In this document: positions 17,147 to 25,737 of the stretch, in pieces
Numbering within the stretch: position 1 is the first letter of the stretch
Layout of the letters: each line of letters begins with the position of its first letter
Origin: Flavobacterium sp. N502540
GTDB taxonomy: Bacteria > Bacteroidota > Bacteroidia > Flavobacteriales > Flavobacteriaceae
Direction of reading: 5' to 3'
DNA length: 64,000 nucleotides
Assembly (NCBI RefSeq): GCF_025947365.1
Contig: NZ_CP110012.1
Location: forward strand, 1,674,001-1,738,000
Position numbers and translations under genes: made by a program
The notes under the pieces: generated by a model
The model's database searches: none
What the model was told of the DNA's origin: nothing
Seen by the model: the letters and a program-made list of their open reading frames with translations, nothing else

Positions 17147-18457
17147 TTAAAGATAAGATTTAAATTGTTTTAATTTTCCACTTTTACTTCTGTCTAAAAC
17201 TGTTTTTCGGGTAAAGCCGAAAGTTAAATTTGGTTCTAAATATACCGTAATTGCCTTTTCTATCTTTTGAATTTGAGTTACATTTAATTCAATATCACTG
17301 ACATATTCAATTTCAAAAGTATTTAATTGTGTTTGTTTGATGGTAAATTCTTTAACGTTTCCATCGTCTTCAATAATACTTTTAGTAACATAATAAAAGG
17401 TTAAACCCGGTGCTTTTTTCCCACTTGGTAGGATAGCAATATCATTGGTCCTTCCAATAAGTTTTTTTAGAATGGGTTTCTGCGGAGTACTTTTTTCATC
17501 CAGAATTCCGATATCGCCAATGTCATATCTGATAAAGGGATGTGCCTTATTGAACAGAGATGTAATCACAATCCTGCCTTCTTTTCCATATGGAAGAATC
17601 TGATTGTTTTCATCTAAAATTTCTAGAAAAAGTGTTTCTGAATTGACCTGCCATTCACCTTTTAAGTTTTCAAAAGCAATCAAATCGAGTTCTGAAGCGC
17701 CGTATTCATTAATAATCGGAACATTCAATTGCTTTTCTAAGAGTTTTTTATCGGATTCAAAAAGCATTTCCGAAGTAACAAAACAAGCTTTTAAAGAGGG
17801 ACAGACTTCTTTTAAGATCAGATTTTTTTGTTCTAAATACTTAGCAAATAAAACTATCGAACTCGTGTAACCGTTGATATAATCAAATTTTTTAGTTTTG
17901 AATTTTTGCAGAAATTTTTCCAGAACGTCATCAGATAAATCGAAAACCGGAAATCGGAAACGATGCGTCAAAAAATCTTTAATTCGTTCTTTATAATATC
18001 CGGCAAAATTCATCGGAATACCATAGAATCGAGCCTGATACGAGCGATTAAAATCGATATTGTACCAGCCAAAACGCATAAAAATAGAAGTCCAGGTCAG
18101 GGCATGGCAATGCTTATCTTTGGCAAAAACAAAAGGAGTTCCACTGGATCCGGAAGTTTTGTTGAGGTACACATTTTTTATGGTGTAGCCTTTTGAAAGC
18201 CTTTCTTCTAGTGGTTTTTGTAAATTTTGTTTGTTCAGGATGGGTAAATTTTCCCATTCCAATTTTGTATTATCTCCAGCCAATTCCTGATAGAAAGAAT
18301 TGTTTTCCAAATGAAAAGCTACGATTTCTTCTTTTCTGTTCTGAAGGAAATGTGCATACTGTTCTTCCGATAAATTTCTGATTTCATCCAATTGCGTTTT
18401 GGCTTTCTTTATCGGAAAACCATTTAATTGCAGTGAAATATCGAGAAGAGAAATCAT
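17147..18457 (-). CDS. PaaK/CapK-like AMP-dependent acyl-adenylating protein
   Basis: A 436-residue member of the phenylacetate-CoA ligase-like adenylating family, with the nucleotide loop NKTSGSSGTPFVFAKDK (about residues 99-115), the EYGASELD motif and IRYDIGDIGILDEK followed by LIGRTNDIAILPSG. Such proteins (CapK, coenzyme F390 synthetase-like) are often encoded in capsule and O-antigen loci, where they probably activate a small carboxylic acid for glycan modification. It is close to the wecB operon but separated from it by the ORF6N gene. It is a different paralogue from the one at 50358. The true substrate is unknown. Confidence 0.8.
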   Translation of the reverse strand: MISLLDISLQLNGFPIKKAKTQLDEIRNLSEEQYAHFLQNRKEEIVAFHLENNSFYQELAGDNTKLEWENLPILNKQNLQKPLEERLSKGYTIKNVYLNKTSGSSGTPFVFAKDKHCHALTWTSIFMRFGWYNIDFNRSYQARFYGIPMNFAGYYKERIKDFLTHRFRFPVFDLSDDVLEKFLQKFKTKKFDYINGYTSSIVLFAKYLEQKNLILKEVCPSLKACFVTSEMLFESDKKLLEKQLNVPIINEYGASELDLIAFENLKGEWQVNSETLFLEILDENNQILPYGKEGRIVITSLFNKAHPFIRYDIGDIGILDEKSTPQKPILKKLIGRTNDIAILPSGKKAPGLTFYYVTKSIIEDDGNVKEFTIKQTQLNTFEIEYVSDIELNVTQIQKIEKAITVYLEPNLTFGFTRKTVLDRSKSGKLKQFKSYL

Positions 18458-18476
18458 TTGTGGTATTAATTTTCGT

Positions 18477-18484
18477 CAAAAATA
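18477..18484 (-). promoter_or_regulatory. -7 box (TATTTTTG) before the PaaK/CapK-like gene
   Basis: An exact TAnnTTTG match on the minus strand about 20 nt before the ATG at 18457. It lies back to back with the purD box at 18559, giving divergent promoters in the 134-nt gap. Confidence 0.42.
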
Positions 18485-18558
18485 ATACTATCAAATTACT
18501 AACAGAGAACAATCAACAACTTTTTAAGATTTAATTATTTTTTACGTGTAAAAGCAAT

Positions 18559-18566
18559 TATTTTTG
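18559..18566 (+). promoter_or_regulatory. -7 box (TATTTTTG) before purD
   Basis: An exact TAnnTTTG match 25 nt before the purD ATG, leaving a leader of about 20 nt. No purine riboswitch is recognisable in the short gap. Confidence 0.45.
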
Positions 18567-18591
18567 CACCACAACTAAATACAACTACACC

Positions 18592-19866
18592 ATGACAATT
18601 TTACTATTGGGATCGGGCGGAAGAGAACATGCTTTTGCCTGGAAAATGACTCAGAGTCCGCTTTGCGAAAAACTTTTTGTTGCACCTGGAAATGCTGGAA
18701 CGTCGGCAATTGCTACAAATGTTGCAATGTCTCCAACAGATTTTGACGCAATCAAAGCATTTGTAATTCAGGAGAATGTAAAAATGGTAGTCGTAGGCCC
18801 GGAAGATCCTTTGGTTAAAGGGATTTACGATTATTTTAAAAACGACGAGAGTTTACAACATATTCCGGTTATTGGGCCATCAAAATTAGGAGCTCAGTTA
18901 GAAGGAAGTAAAGAGTTTGCCAAAGAGTTTTTAATGAAACATAATATTCCAACTGCTGCTTACGATAGTTTTACGGCTGAAACGGTAGAGAACGGATGTG
19001 CTTTTTTAGAAACATTACAACCTCCATACGTTTTAAAAGCCGATGGTTTGGCTGCAGGAAAAGGAGTTTTGATTATTCAGGATTTAGAAGAAGCTAAAAC
19101 AGAATTGAGAAACATGCTGGTTCACGAAAAGTTCGGAGCAGCGAGTTCAAAAGTGGTAATCGAAGAATTTTTGGACGGAATTGAGTTAAGCTGTTTTGTT
19201 TTGACTGATGGGAAAAGCTATAAAATCCTTCCAACAGCAAAAGATTACAAACGTATTGGTGAAGGTGATACAGGTTTAAATACTGGTGGGATGGGAGCTG
19301 TTTCTCCAGTTCCTTATGTTGATGCTGTTTTGATGGAAAAAATTGAAACACGTATCGTAAAACCAACTATCGAAGGATTTCAAAAGGATGGAATTGAATA
19401 TAAAGGATTCGTTTTTATTGGTTTGATTAATGTAAAAAATGAACCAATCGTAATTGAGTACAACGTAAGAATGGGAGATCCTGAGACTGAAGTTGTAGTA
19501 CCGAGATTAGAATCCGATTTAGTGGAATTGTTTCTTTCGGTAGCCAATCAAGAATTAGATACATTCGAATTAAAAGTTGATCCAAGAAGTGCAACTACCA
19601 TTATGGTGGTTTCTGGAGGATATCCTGAAGAATTTGAAAAAGGAAAAATAATTACTGGTTTAGAAAATATTGAAGATTCTATTGTTTTCCATGCAGGTAC
19701 AAAATTAGAAAACGATAGTATCGTAAGTAATGGAGGACGTGTATTAACGATAACTTCTTATGGAGACGATTTCCAACAGGCCATAAAAAAATCTTATCAA
19801 AACATAGATAAACTAAGCTTTGATAAGATGTATTTTAGAAAAGATATCGGCTTCGACTTACTTTAA
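18592..19866 (+). CDS. purD: Phosphoribosylamine-glycine ligase (GAR synthetase)
   Basis: A 424-residue ATP-grasp enzyme joining glycine to 5-phosphoribosylamine in purine synthesis. It starts with the family signature ILLLGSGGREHAFAWKM, has VVGPEDPLVKGI, the ATP-grasp core PYVLKADGLAAGKGVLI and the late active-site segment EYNVRMGDPETEVV. The length is normal. It is a single gene and not in a pur operon. Its last 9 nt overlap the convergent small membrane protein gene. Confidence 0.97.
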   Translation: MTILLLGSGGREHAFAWKMTQSPLCEKLFVAPGNAGTSAIATNVAMSPTDFDAIKAFVIQENVKMVVVGPEDPLVKGIYDYFKNDESLQHIPVIGPSKLGAQLEGSKEFAKEFLMKHNIPTAAYDSFTAETVENGCAFLETLQPPYVLKADGLAAGKGVLIIQDLEEAKTELRNMLVHEKFGAASSKVVIEEFLDGIELSCFVLTDGKSYKILPTAKDYKRIGEGDTGLNTGGMGAVSPVPYVDAVLMEKIETRIVKPTIEGFQKDGIEYKGFVFIGLINVKNEPIVIEYNVRMGDPETEVVVPRLESDLVELFLSVANQELDTFELKVDPRSATTIMVVSGGYPEEFEKGKIITGLENIEDSIVFHAGTKLENDSIVSNGGRVLTITSYGDDFQQAIKKSYQNIDKLSFDKMYFRKDIGFDLL

Positions 19867-20088
19867 AAAAGAGTGAGCCGTAGTATCTTGGTTTTCTGTT
19901 CCGGCATCATCAAAAATGCGTAATTGTTTAATCCAATAAACGATTGCGCATGAACAGATGATCATGAAAATCCAGTTGATCGTATTAGCACCAAACCATG
20001 TAACAAGTTCCAAACGACGTAAAAAATCAAGTGGTGCGAATAAAATGTTAACGAATAAGTACTGTATTCCTTCAAAAAAAGCTGTCAT
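19858..20088 (-). CDS. Small Bacteroidota membrane protein (DUF6341-like)
   Basis: A 76-residue protein with two hydrophobic segments (about residues 6-22 and 36-53) and a short soluble tail. I recognise it as a family restricted to Bacteroidota and found near upp and the following DUF6427-like gene, probably DUF6341. Motifs such as FAPLDFLRRLEL and ANTINWIFM are well conserved there. No function is known. The stop codon lies inside the 3' end of purD. Confidence 0.65.
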   Translation of the reverse strand: MTAFFEGIQYLFVNILFAPLDFLRRLELVTWFGANTINWIFMIICSCAIVYWIKQLRIFDDAGTENQDTTAHSFLK

Positions 20089-20229
20089 AATTTTATAAAA
20101 TTATATGTTATTTATTGTTGTGTAACGCATTGAAACCAGAAGTCTGCTCGCAGAATCTTTTTTCAACTTGTTGGTTTTCCTTTTTAAACAAGTATTATAT
20201 TTACAATCACAAAAGTATAAAATATCCTT

Positions 20230-21159
20230 ATGATAACAAGTGTTTTTAAAAAATCTACGCCATTAAATTATTCATTGGTCGTAATTTTAATACTGGTTTT
20301 CTTTTTTCTGTTTCAAATTCAGGAACCTTCCTGGATAACATCTTATTTTTTGGCATTCCAAAAAGTGAGCTTACTGTGCTTTATTCTGGCCTCATTTTTC
20401 CTGATAAATTTTATCGTAAAAAAGAACGGACTCAGTAAAGACAATGGTTACGCGATATTTTTTTACTTATTGTTTCTATTGTTTTTTCCCACAATATTTA
20501 ACAATGCCAATGTAATATATGGTAACTTTTTTATACTATTGGCACTTCGAAGATTGATTTCGCTGCAGTCATTGAAAGCTTCTAAGGAAAAAATATTTGA
20601 TGCATCATTTTGGATTTTAATAGCCTCTTTATTTCAATTTTGGTGTATTCTTTTCCTGATTTTGGTTTTTATCTCGATAGTTTTCCATGTTTCCAGAGAT
20701 TATAGAAACTGGATTTTACCCTTTATTGCACTTGTGGCAGTGTCCATAATCTTTTTATTGGTGTCTTTAATTTTCCATATCGACATCACCGATTTTTTTC
20801 AGAAACGTGCCGTAATCGATTTTAACATTGATTATTTCAAGAGCAATTATGAAAACGGAGCACTTTCAATCTATGTGGCCGTAGCCTTATTTTTTGTAGT
20901 TTCAATGCTGACTACATTGTCAAATCGACCACAAATAGTGCATTCTTCATACAAAAAAGTAGTAGCTTGTTTCTTTATTGCAGCCTTTGTTTATATTCTA
21001 TCGCCGGATAAAAGTAACGATTTACTCTTTTTTAGTGTTGCGCCCTTGACTATTATGGCAGCAAGTCATGTAGAATATATGCAACAAAAACTCAATAATG
21101 AAATTGTTTTTTATGTGTTGATTTTGTGTAGTTTATTTACATTTTTCTCTCAATTATAA
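20230..21159 (+). CDS. Polytopic membrane protein (DUF6427-like)
   Basis: A 309-residue inner-membrane protein with about eight to ten hydrophobic segments and no recognisable enzymatic motif. It belongs to a Bacteroidota family commonly encoded beside upp (I believe DUF6427). The stop overlaps the convergent upp gene by 6 nt. A role in envelope processes is only a guess from topology. Confidence 0.65.
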   Translation: MITSVFKKSTPLNYSLVVILILVFFFLFQIQEPSWITSYFLAFQKVSLLCFILASFFLINFIVKKNGLSKDNGYAIFFYLLFLLFFPTIFNNANVIYGNFFILLALRRLISLQSLKASKEKIFDASFWILIASLFQFWCILFLILVFISIVFHVSRDYRNWILPFIALVAVSIIFLLVSLIFHIDITDFFQKRAVIDFNIDYFKSNYENGALSIYVAVALFFVVSMLTTLSNRPQIVHSSYKKVVACFFIAAFVYILSPDKSNDLLFFSVAPLTIMAASHVEYMQQKLNNEIVFYVLILCSLFTFFSQL

Positions 21160-21807
21160 TTTACTTCCGTAAGCAAGATCTCCGGCATCGCCAAGACCAG
21201 GAACGATGTAATTTTTTTCATTTAGCTTTTCATCTAAAGAGGCGACCCATAAATGGCAGTTTTCCGGAAGATTTTCTTCCAGAAAAGCAACGCCCTCTGG
21301 CGCAGCAATGACCACAACAATATGAATCTCTTTTGGAGTTGCATTTTGAATCAGTTTCTCGTGAACTGCAACGATAGACTGACCCGTTGCCAACATTGGA
21401 TCAAGAAGTAAAACAGTCTTGTCGTTTATGTTTGAAACAGCCTGGTATTCAACCCTAATTTCGAATTCGGCATCATTATTTGGATGGTACCGGCAAGCCG
21501 AAACAAAACTATTCTCAGCGTGGTCAAAGTAATTTAAAAAACCGTTATGCAGCGGTAAACCGGCTCTCAAAATAGAACATAAAACTAAATCACTCTCTAT
21601 TTCAGTCGTATTTTTAATGCCAAGCGGAGTTTGGATTTCAACATTTTTATAAGCCAGATCCTTGCTCAGTTCATAAGCCATAATCTCGCCAATTCGTTCA
21701 ATATTTCTTCGGAAACGCATGCTGTCGTTCTGAACATTAACATTTCTGATTTGACCTAAAAAGTGATTTAATACGCTGTTATTTTTGGAGATATAATGAA
21801 TTTTCAT
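21154..21807 (-). CDS. upp: Uracil phosphoribosyltransferase
   Basis: A 217-residue type I phosphoribosyltransferase converting uracil and PRPP to UMP in pyrimidine salvage. The PRPP-binding loop is VLLLDPMLATGQSIVA, preceded by SILRAGLPLHNG, and the uracil-binding C-terminal hood is YIVPGLGDAGDLAYG. The length is typical. The gene is transcribed alone, divergently from the DUF4254 gene. Confidence 0.96.
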   Translation of the reverse strand: MKIHYISKNNSVLNHFLGQIRNVNVQNDSMRFRRNIERIGEIMAYELSKDLAYKNVEIQTPLGIKNTTEIESDLVLCSILRAGLPLHNGFLNYFDHAENSFVSACRYHPNNDAEFEIRVEYQAVSNINDKTVLLLDPMLATGQSIVAVHEKLIQNATPKEIHIVVVIAAPEGVAFLEENLPENCHLWVASLDEKLNEKNYIVPGLGDAGDLAYGSKL

Positions 21808-21890
21808 ACTGAATTTTTAGAATTATGGATAGATTGTAGTGCAATAACGAAAAATTAATCGTTTTCTTCACACCATAAAAGTATAAAAAG

Positions 21891-21898
21891 TATCTTTG
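21891..21898 (+). promoter_or_regulatory. -7 box (TATCTTTG) that sets the DUF4254 start
   Basis: An exact TAnnTTTG box whose last base is the first base of an upstream in-frame GTG. Transcription should start after this point, so that GTG cannot be the translation start and the ATG at 21919 is preferred. Confidence 0.55.
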
Positions 21899-21918
21899 TG
21901 ACTCTAATAAATAAAGAC

Positions 21919-22524
21919 ATGTTTTCAAAATTAGCATATTCTGTTTTCGAACAAAGCATTAAAGATTATCATCAATTTGATAATGTTGATCAACCTATAA
22001 ACAATCCTTACCCAAAGGATAAATTTGAACACTTATTGTATTTGAAAAACTGGATTGACACTGTTCAATGGCATTTTGAAGATATCATTCGTGATCCACA
22101 AATTGATCCGGTAGCGGCGCTTACTTTAAAAAGAAGAATCGATGCTTCAAATCAGGAGCGTACAGATATGGTGGAATATATCGACAGTTACTTTTTACAA
22201 AAATACAGTGAAGTAAAAGTAAAAGATGGCGCAAAAATCAATTCTGAAAGTCCGGCTTGGGCTTTTGACCGATTGTCTATTTTAGCGTTAAAAATTTATC
22301 ACATGCATGAAGAGGCAACTCGTGCTGAAGCTTCACAGGAGCACAGAGATAAATGTCAGGAGAAATTAAATGTACTTTTAGAACAAAGAAGCGATTTATC
22401 AACTGCAATTGATGATTTATTGACTGACATTGAAAATGGAGATAAATTCATGAAAGTGTACAAACAAATGAAAATGTACAATGATGATGAATTGAATCCT
22501 GTTTTATATCAAAACAAAAAATAA
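21919..22524 (+). CDS. DUF4254 family protein
   Basis: A soluble, helical protein of 201 residues when started at the ATG at 21919; an in-frame GTG at 21898 sits in the promoter box and is rejected. It is recognised as DUF4254, a family of unknown function conserved in Bacteroidota, with features such as WIDTVQWHFEDIIRDP and LKRRIDASNQERTDMVEYID. It is followed after one base by a heptosyltransferase-like gene, a pairing that suggests a role in lipopolysaccharide core assembly. Confidence 0.8.
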   Translation: MFSKLAYSVFEQSIKDYHQFDNVDQPINNPYPKDKFEHLLYLKNWIDTVQWHFEDIIRDPQIDPVAALTLKRRIDASNQERTDMVEYIDSYFLQKYSEVKVKDGAKINSESPAWAFDRLSILALKIYHMHEEATRAEASQEHRDKCQEKLNVLLEQRSDLSTAIDDLLTDIENGDKFMKVYKQMKMYNDDELNPVLYQNKK

Positions 22525-22525
22525 T

Positions 22526-23572
22526 TTGGCAGAGTTGTCCAATACAATAAAGCATATAGCCGTCATGAGACTATCCGCAATGGGAGATGTCGCCATGACG
22601 GTTCCTGTTTTACGCACTTTTGTAAAGCAGTATCCAACGGTTAAAGTCACCGTAATTTCACGACCGTTTTTTAAGCCTTTTTTTGAAGGAATCCCAAATC
22701 TTGAGTTTTTTGCTTTTGATGAAAAGCAGCGTCACAAAGGATTTACAGGGTTACTTAGACTATACAATGATGTAAAAAAACTCAAAATCGATGCTTTTGC
22801 AGACCTTCATAATGTTCTGAGATCCAAAATTGTAAGCCTTCTTTTTGCTTTAAGCGGAAAAAAAAGAGCAACAGTTGACAAAGGACGTGAAGGTAAAAAA
22901 GAACTAACTCGCGCCGAGAATAAAATTTTTGCACAATTGCCAACCATGTTCGAAAGACATGTGAAAGTGTTTGAAAAACTTGGTTTTCCTTTAGATATAT
23001 CAAATCCTGAATTCCCGCAAAAAGCAAAATTAGGCTCAGATATTTTAGAAATCATTGGCGATCAAAATCAAAAATTAATTGGAATTGCACCTTTTGCACA
23101 ATACAATTCTAAAGTGTATCCGCAAGATTTAATGCAGGAAGTAATTGCAAAATTGGCGGAAAATAAAACGTATACGATTTTACTTTTTGGTGGAGGAAAG
23201 AAAGAAATTGAAATCCTGGATTCGTTTTCACAATCCTTTGAAAATGTAGTTAATGTGGCTGGAAAAATTAAATTTCAACAGGAATTACAGCTCATTAGTA
23301 ATTTAGACGTCATGCTTTCTATGGATTCCGGAAATGCGCATATTGCTGCAATGCTGGGAGTAAAAGCCATTACACTTTGGGGTGCTACACATCCGTATGC
23401 GGGATTTTTACCATTCGGACAAACCATGGAAAATGCTTTGGTTTCGGACAGAAATCAATATCCAAAATTACCAACATCTGTTTATGGAAACAAAATCGTT
23501 GACGGTTATGAAGACGCTATGAGATCGATTTCACCCAAAGATATAGTCAAGAAGATTCAATTAAGCATATAA
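22526..23572 (+). CDS. Glycosyltransferase family 9 (heptosyltransferase-like)
   Basis: A 348-residue GT-B enzyme of the ADP-heptose:LPS heptosyltransferase family. The signatures are VMRLSAMGDVAMTVPVLR near the N-terminus, the donor-domain segments IGIAPFAQYNSKVYPQD and LLFGGGKKE, and the late MLSMDSGNAHIAAMLGVKAITLWGATHP split over the nucleotide site. It probably adds a sugar to LPS core at the cytoplasmic membrane. No ATG is available near the start; TTG at 22526, directly after the DUF4254 stop, or TTG at 22535 are the candidates. It overlaps the next convergent gene by 12 nt. Confidence 0.88.
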   Translation: MAELSNTIKHIAVMRLSAMGDVAMTVPVLRTFVKQYPTVKVTVISRPFFKPFFEGIPNLEFFAFDEKQRHKGFTGLLRLYNDVKKLKIDAFADLHNVLRSKIVSLLFALSGKKRATVDKGREGKKELTRAENKIFAQLPTMFERHVKVFEKLGFPLDISNPEFPQKAKLGSDILEIIGDQNQKLIGIAPFAQYNSKVYPQDLMQEVIAKLAENKTYTILLFGGGKKEIEILDSFSQSFENVVNVAGKIKFQQELQLISNLDVMLSMDSGNAHIAAMLGVKAITLWGATHPYAGFLPFGQTMENALVSDRNQYPKLPTSVYGNKIVDGYEDAMRSISPKDIVKKIQLSI

Positions 23573-23974
23573 TCCATTTAAATCATAAAGAAAGTAGCCA
23601 ACTGTTTTCTTTTTGTTTTTATTGGCAACAATTACAACAAAATGATTTTCTTTTTCTGTAGACAATAAAATGTGCTCAAAATCTTCCGTTGAATTTCTGT
23701 AGATTTTGTGCACCAATTGTGACTCTTTAATTTTGTTCGATAGTATTTTAGCAGCTTTTAATTTGCTTATGTAGGGCCAGATATTAAAAGTATTCTTCTC
23801 AGAAACATTTATTTCGGTCATTTTACCAATCATTGTGGCACTATATTTTTCTTTGGTAAGTAATTTGGGTCCTTTTTTATTTTGTTGTTTCTTAATGATA
23901 AAGTAGATACAAAAAAGAGCGGTTATTACAAAAAGGGCTATAAATGATAAACGAAGTAAGTGATGTATTGTCAT
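23561..23974 (-). CDS. Unknown single-pass membrane protein
   Basis: A 137-residue product with one N-terminal membrane helix (about residues 8-27), a basic Lys-rich linker and a soluble C-terminal part of about 105 residues containing HKIYRNSTEDFEHILLST and FVVIVANKNKKKTVGYFL. I do not recognise the family. The helix-then-basic order predicts a cytoplasmic domain. Its 3' end overlaps the convergent GT9 gene by 12 nt. Confidence 0.6.
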   Translation of the reverse strand: MTIHHLLRLSFIALFVITALFCIYFIIKKQQNKKGPKLLTKEKYSATMIGKMTEINVSEKNTFNIWPYISKLKAAKILSNKIKESQLVHKIYRNSTEDFEHILLSTEKENHFVVIVANKNKKKTVGYFLYDLNGLYA

Positions 23975-24123
23975 AATATTTAAGATTTAAACGTGTTGAC
24001 AAATTTGATTTAGCGCTACAAATCTACACAAGAACAGGAGATTGTGATTGCTTTAATTTTACCTCTAATATAATAAAAATTCAGCAATATTTTACCGAAA
24101 AAATACATTTATTGTAATTATAA

Positions 24124-24432
24124 TTAGAGCCAAATTTTCTCATCCCGACATCTGCTATAAATATAACTTTTTAGATTCGAAATCATGACTTGATAATTTG
24201 GTGCTTCATAACCAAATCGTTCGTGTTCCATTTGTTCTTTTTCAACAGCATCACAGCCTTTTATAACTTCTTTAAGCATATCCAGCATGGCGAGTTCTTT
24301 ATTGTTTGTCTTCTGAAATTTAAATTCTATAAGTTCATCCTGAAGTTCTTCACAATATTCCACAAGTTTTTCAACTTCAGGTTCATCCAGAAGATATTCT
24401 TTATTTTTAAAAATTTCCTGTACAGATTTCAT
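24124..24432 (-). CDS. Unknown small acidic helical protein
   Basis: A soluble, mostly helical protein of 102 residues from the ATG at 24432. A longer form from TTG at 24459 is possible but lacks support. It is rich in Glu and Lys (KLVEYCEELQDELIEFKF) and ends in RCRDEKIWL. I do not recognise it, and no neighbour explains it. Confidence 0.55.
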   Translation of the reverse strand: MKSVQEIFKNKEYLLDEPEVEKLVEYCEELQDELIEFKFQKTNNKELAMLDMLKEVIKGCDAVEKEQMEHERFGYEAPNYQVMISNLKSYIYSRCRDEKIWL

Positions 24433-24495
24433 AACGTAATTTTTAAGTTCCAAATTCAAATTTTACAAAGATTGCTAATAATTATAAAACAAAAA

Positions 24496-24535
24496 AAAAT
24501 CCAAATCCCAATTGTAAGTTTGGAATTTGGATTTT
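24496..24535 (-). terminator. Terminator of the PaaE-like reductase gene
   Basis: A 16-bp stem with one mismatch (24496-24511 with 24520-24535) and an 8-nt loop, followed on the minus strand by a run of T. It lies 23 nt after the stop of the reductase gene. Confidence 0.7.
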
Positions 24536-24557
24536 GAATATTTTGAAATTTTAACGA

Positions 24558-25610
24558 TTAAACATCATCATAATCTACATAAATAGATTCTGAAGTAGGA
24601 TGTGCCTGGCAGGTTAAAATTAAACCTTCAGCGATTTCACTATCCGTTAAAATCGAGTTTTTAGTCATTTCAGCACTTCCGGAAGTTACACGAGCCAGAC
24701 AGCTGCTGCAAATTCCACCCTGACAAGAGTATGGAGCGTCGATTCCTTGTTTTAAAGCGGCATCAAGGATGGTTTGCTTTTGAGACATTTCGAATGAAAC
24801 TTCGTCATCATCAACCAAAACCGTAATTTTTGTATGTCCTTCTAATGAAGTATTGATTTTATTTTCCTGAGTAGAAGAAGTAAAAAGTTCAAATTTAATT
24901 GCCGATTCTTTTACATTTTTCTCCTTTAAAATTCCCGAAACCGTATCAATCATTTCTTCAGGACCACACAAGAAAAATTTGTCAAATTGTAATTCTTTGT
25001 GTTTGTTGTTCAGTACAAAATTTACTGCCGATTTATCAATTCTTCCAAACAAAGCATTTTCAGCCTTAGCCTGACTAAAAACATAATGGATGAAAAAACG
25101 GCCTACATACTGTAATTGTAAATCATGTAATTCCTGGTAAAAAATAGTATCTTCAGGAGTTTTGTTTCCATAAACCAATACAAATGAACTTTTTGGTTCA
25201 CTTTTTAAAACCGATTTAATAATAGAAAGTACCGGAGTAATCCCACTTCCGGCCACAAAAGCCGCATAGTTTTTTTGTCTTTCAGCATCTGGTTCAAAAG
25301 TAAACTTTCCTTCCGGATGACCTACTTCAAGAACATCTCCAGCCTTAAGTCTCGTATTGGCAAATTGAGAAAATAAACCATTTTTTACTGCTTTTACAGC
25401 AATGCGTAATTCGTTGCTTTCCGGTGCAGAACAAATAGAATAAGCACGACGAATCTCTTGGTTATCAAGAGTTAGTTTTAAATTTATGTATTGTCCGGCT
25501 ATAAATTTATAGTCTGATTTTAGTTCTTCAGGAACATTAAAAAGTACAGAAACAGCATCAGCAGTTTCGCGTTTTACCTCTTTAATTATTAGTTTTAAGA
25601 ATGAAGGCAT
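24558..25610 (-). CDS. PaaE-like ferredoxin-NAD(P)H reductase with C-terminal [2Fe-2S] domain
   Basis: A 350-residue electron-transfer flavoprotein. The FAD-binding domain has RRAYSICSAP (about residues 54-63), the NAD(P) domain has GSGITPVLSIIKSVL and LVYGNKTPEDTIFY, and the plant-type ferredoxin domain has CQGGICSSC (Cys-X4-Cys-X2-Cys) with a fourth Cys in LTCQAHPTS. This is the architecture of PaaE, the reductase of phenylacetyl-CoA epoxidase, but no paaABCD genes are in the window, so its oxygenase or desaturase partner is unknown. It is transcribed alone with a nearby TACTTTTG box. Confidence 0.88.
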   Translation of the reverse strand: MPSFLKLIIKEVKRETADAVSVLFNVPEELKSDYKFIAGQYINLKLTLDNQEIRRAYSICSAPESNELRIAVKAVKNGLFSQFANTRLKAGDVLEVGHPEGKFTFEPDAERQKNYAAFVAGSGITPVLSIIKSVLKSEPKSSFVLVYGNKTPEDTIFYQELHDLQLQYVGRFFIHYVFSQAKAENALFGRIDKSAVNFVLNNKHKELQFDKFFLCGPEEMIDTVSGILKEKNVKESAIKFELFTSSTQENKINTSLEGHTKITVLVDDDEVSFEMSQKQTILDAALKQGIDAPYSCQGGICSSCLARVTSGSAEMTKNSILTDSEIAEGLILTCQAHPTSESIYVDYDDV

Positions 25611-25626
25611 GATTGTATTTTTTATG

Positions 25627-25634
25627 CAAAAGTA
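25627..25634 (-). promoter_or_regulatory. -7 box (TACTTTTG) of the PaaE-like gene
   Basis: An exact TAnnTTTG on the minus strand about 17 nt before the ATG at 25610. No -33 element was recognised. Confidence 0.42.
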
Positions 25635-25697
25635 GCAAACGACAGTTAATTGACAGGCACTAAACGATTATTTTTAACTTTTTTTGTAACGTTTTCT

Positions 25698-25705
25698 TAC
25701 ATTTG
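25698..25705 (+). promoter_or_regulatory. -7 box (TACATTTG) before the DUF5687-like gene
   Basis: An exact TAnnTTTG match 32 nt before the ATG at 25738. The nearest upstream TTTG is only 11 nt away, too close for a standard -33 element. Confidence 0.4.
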
Positions 25706-25737
25706 ATCACATACTAGAAAACTCAAAACAAATAACC

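Noticed and set aside
21898..21918. GTG at 21898 as the start of the DUF4254 gene
   Set aside because: The GTG begins on the last base of a TATCTTTG promoter box, so it would not be in the transcript. The ATG at 21919 is better.
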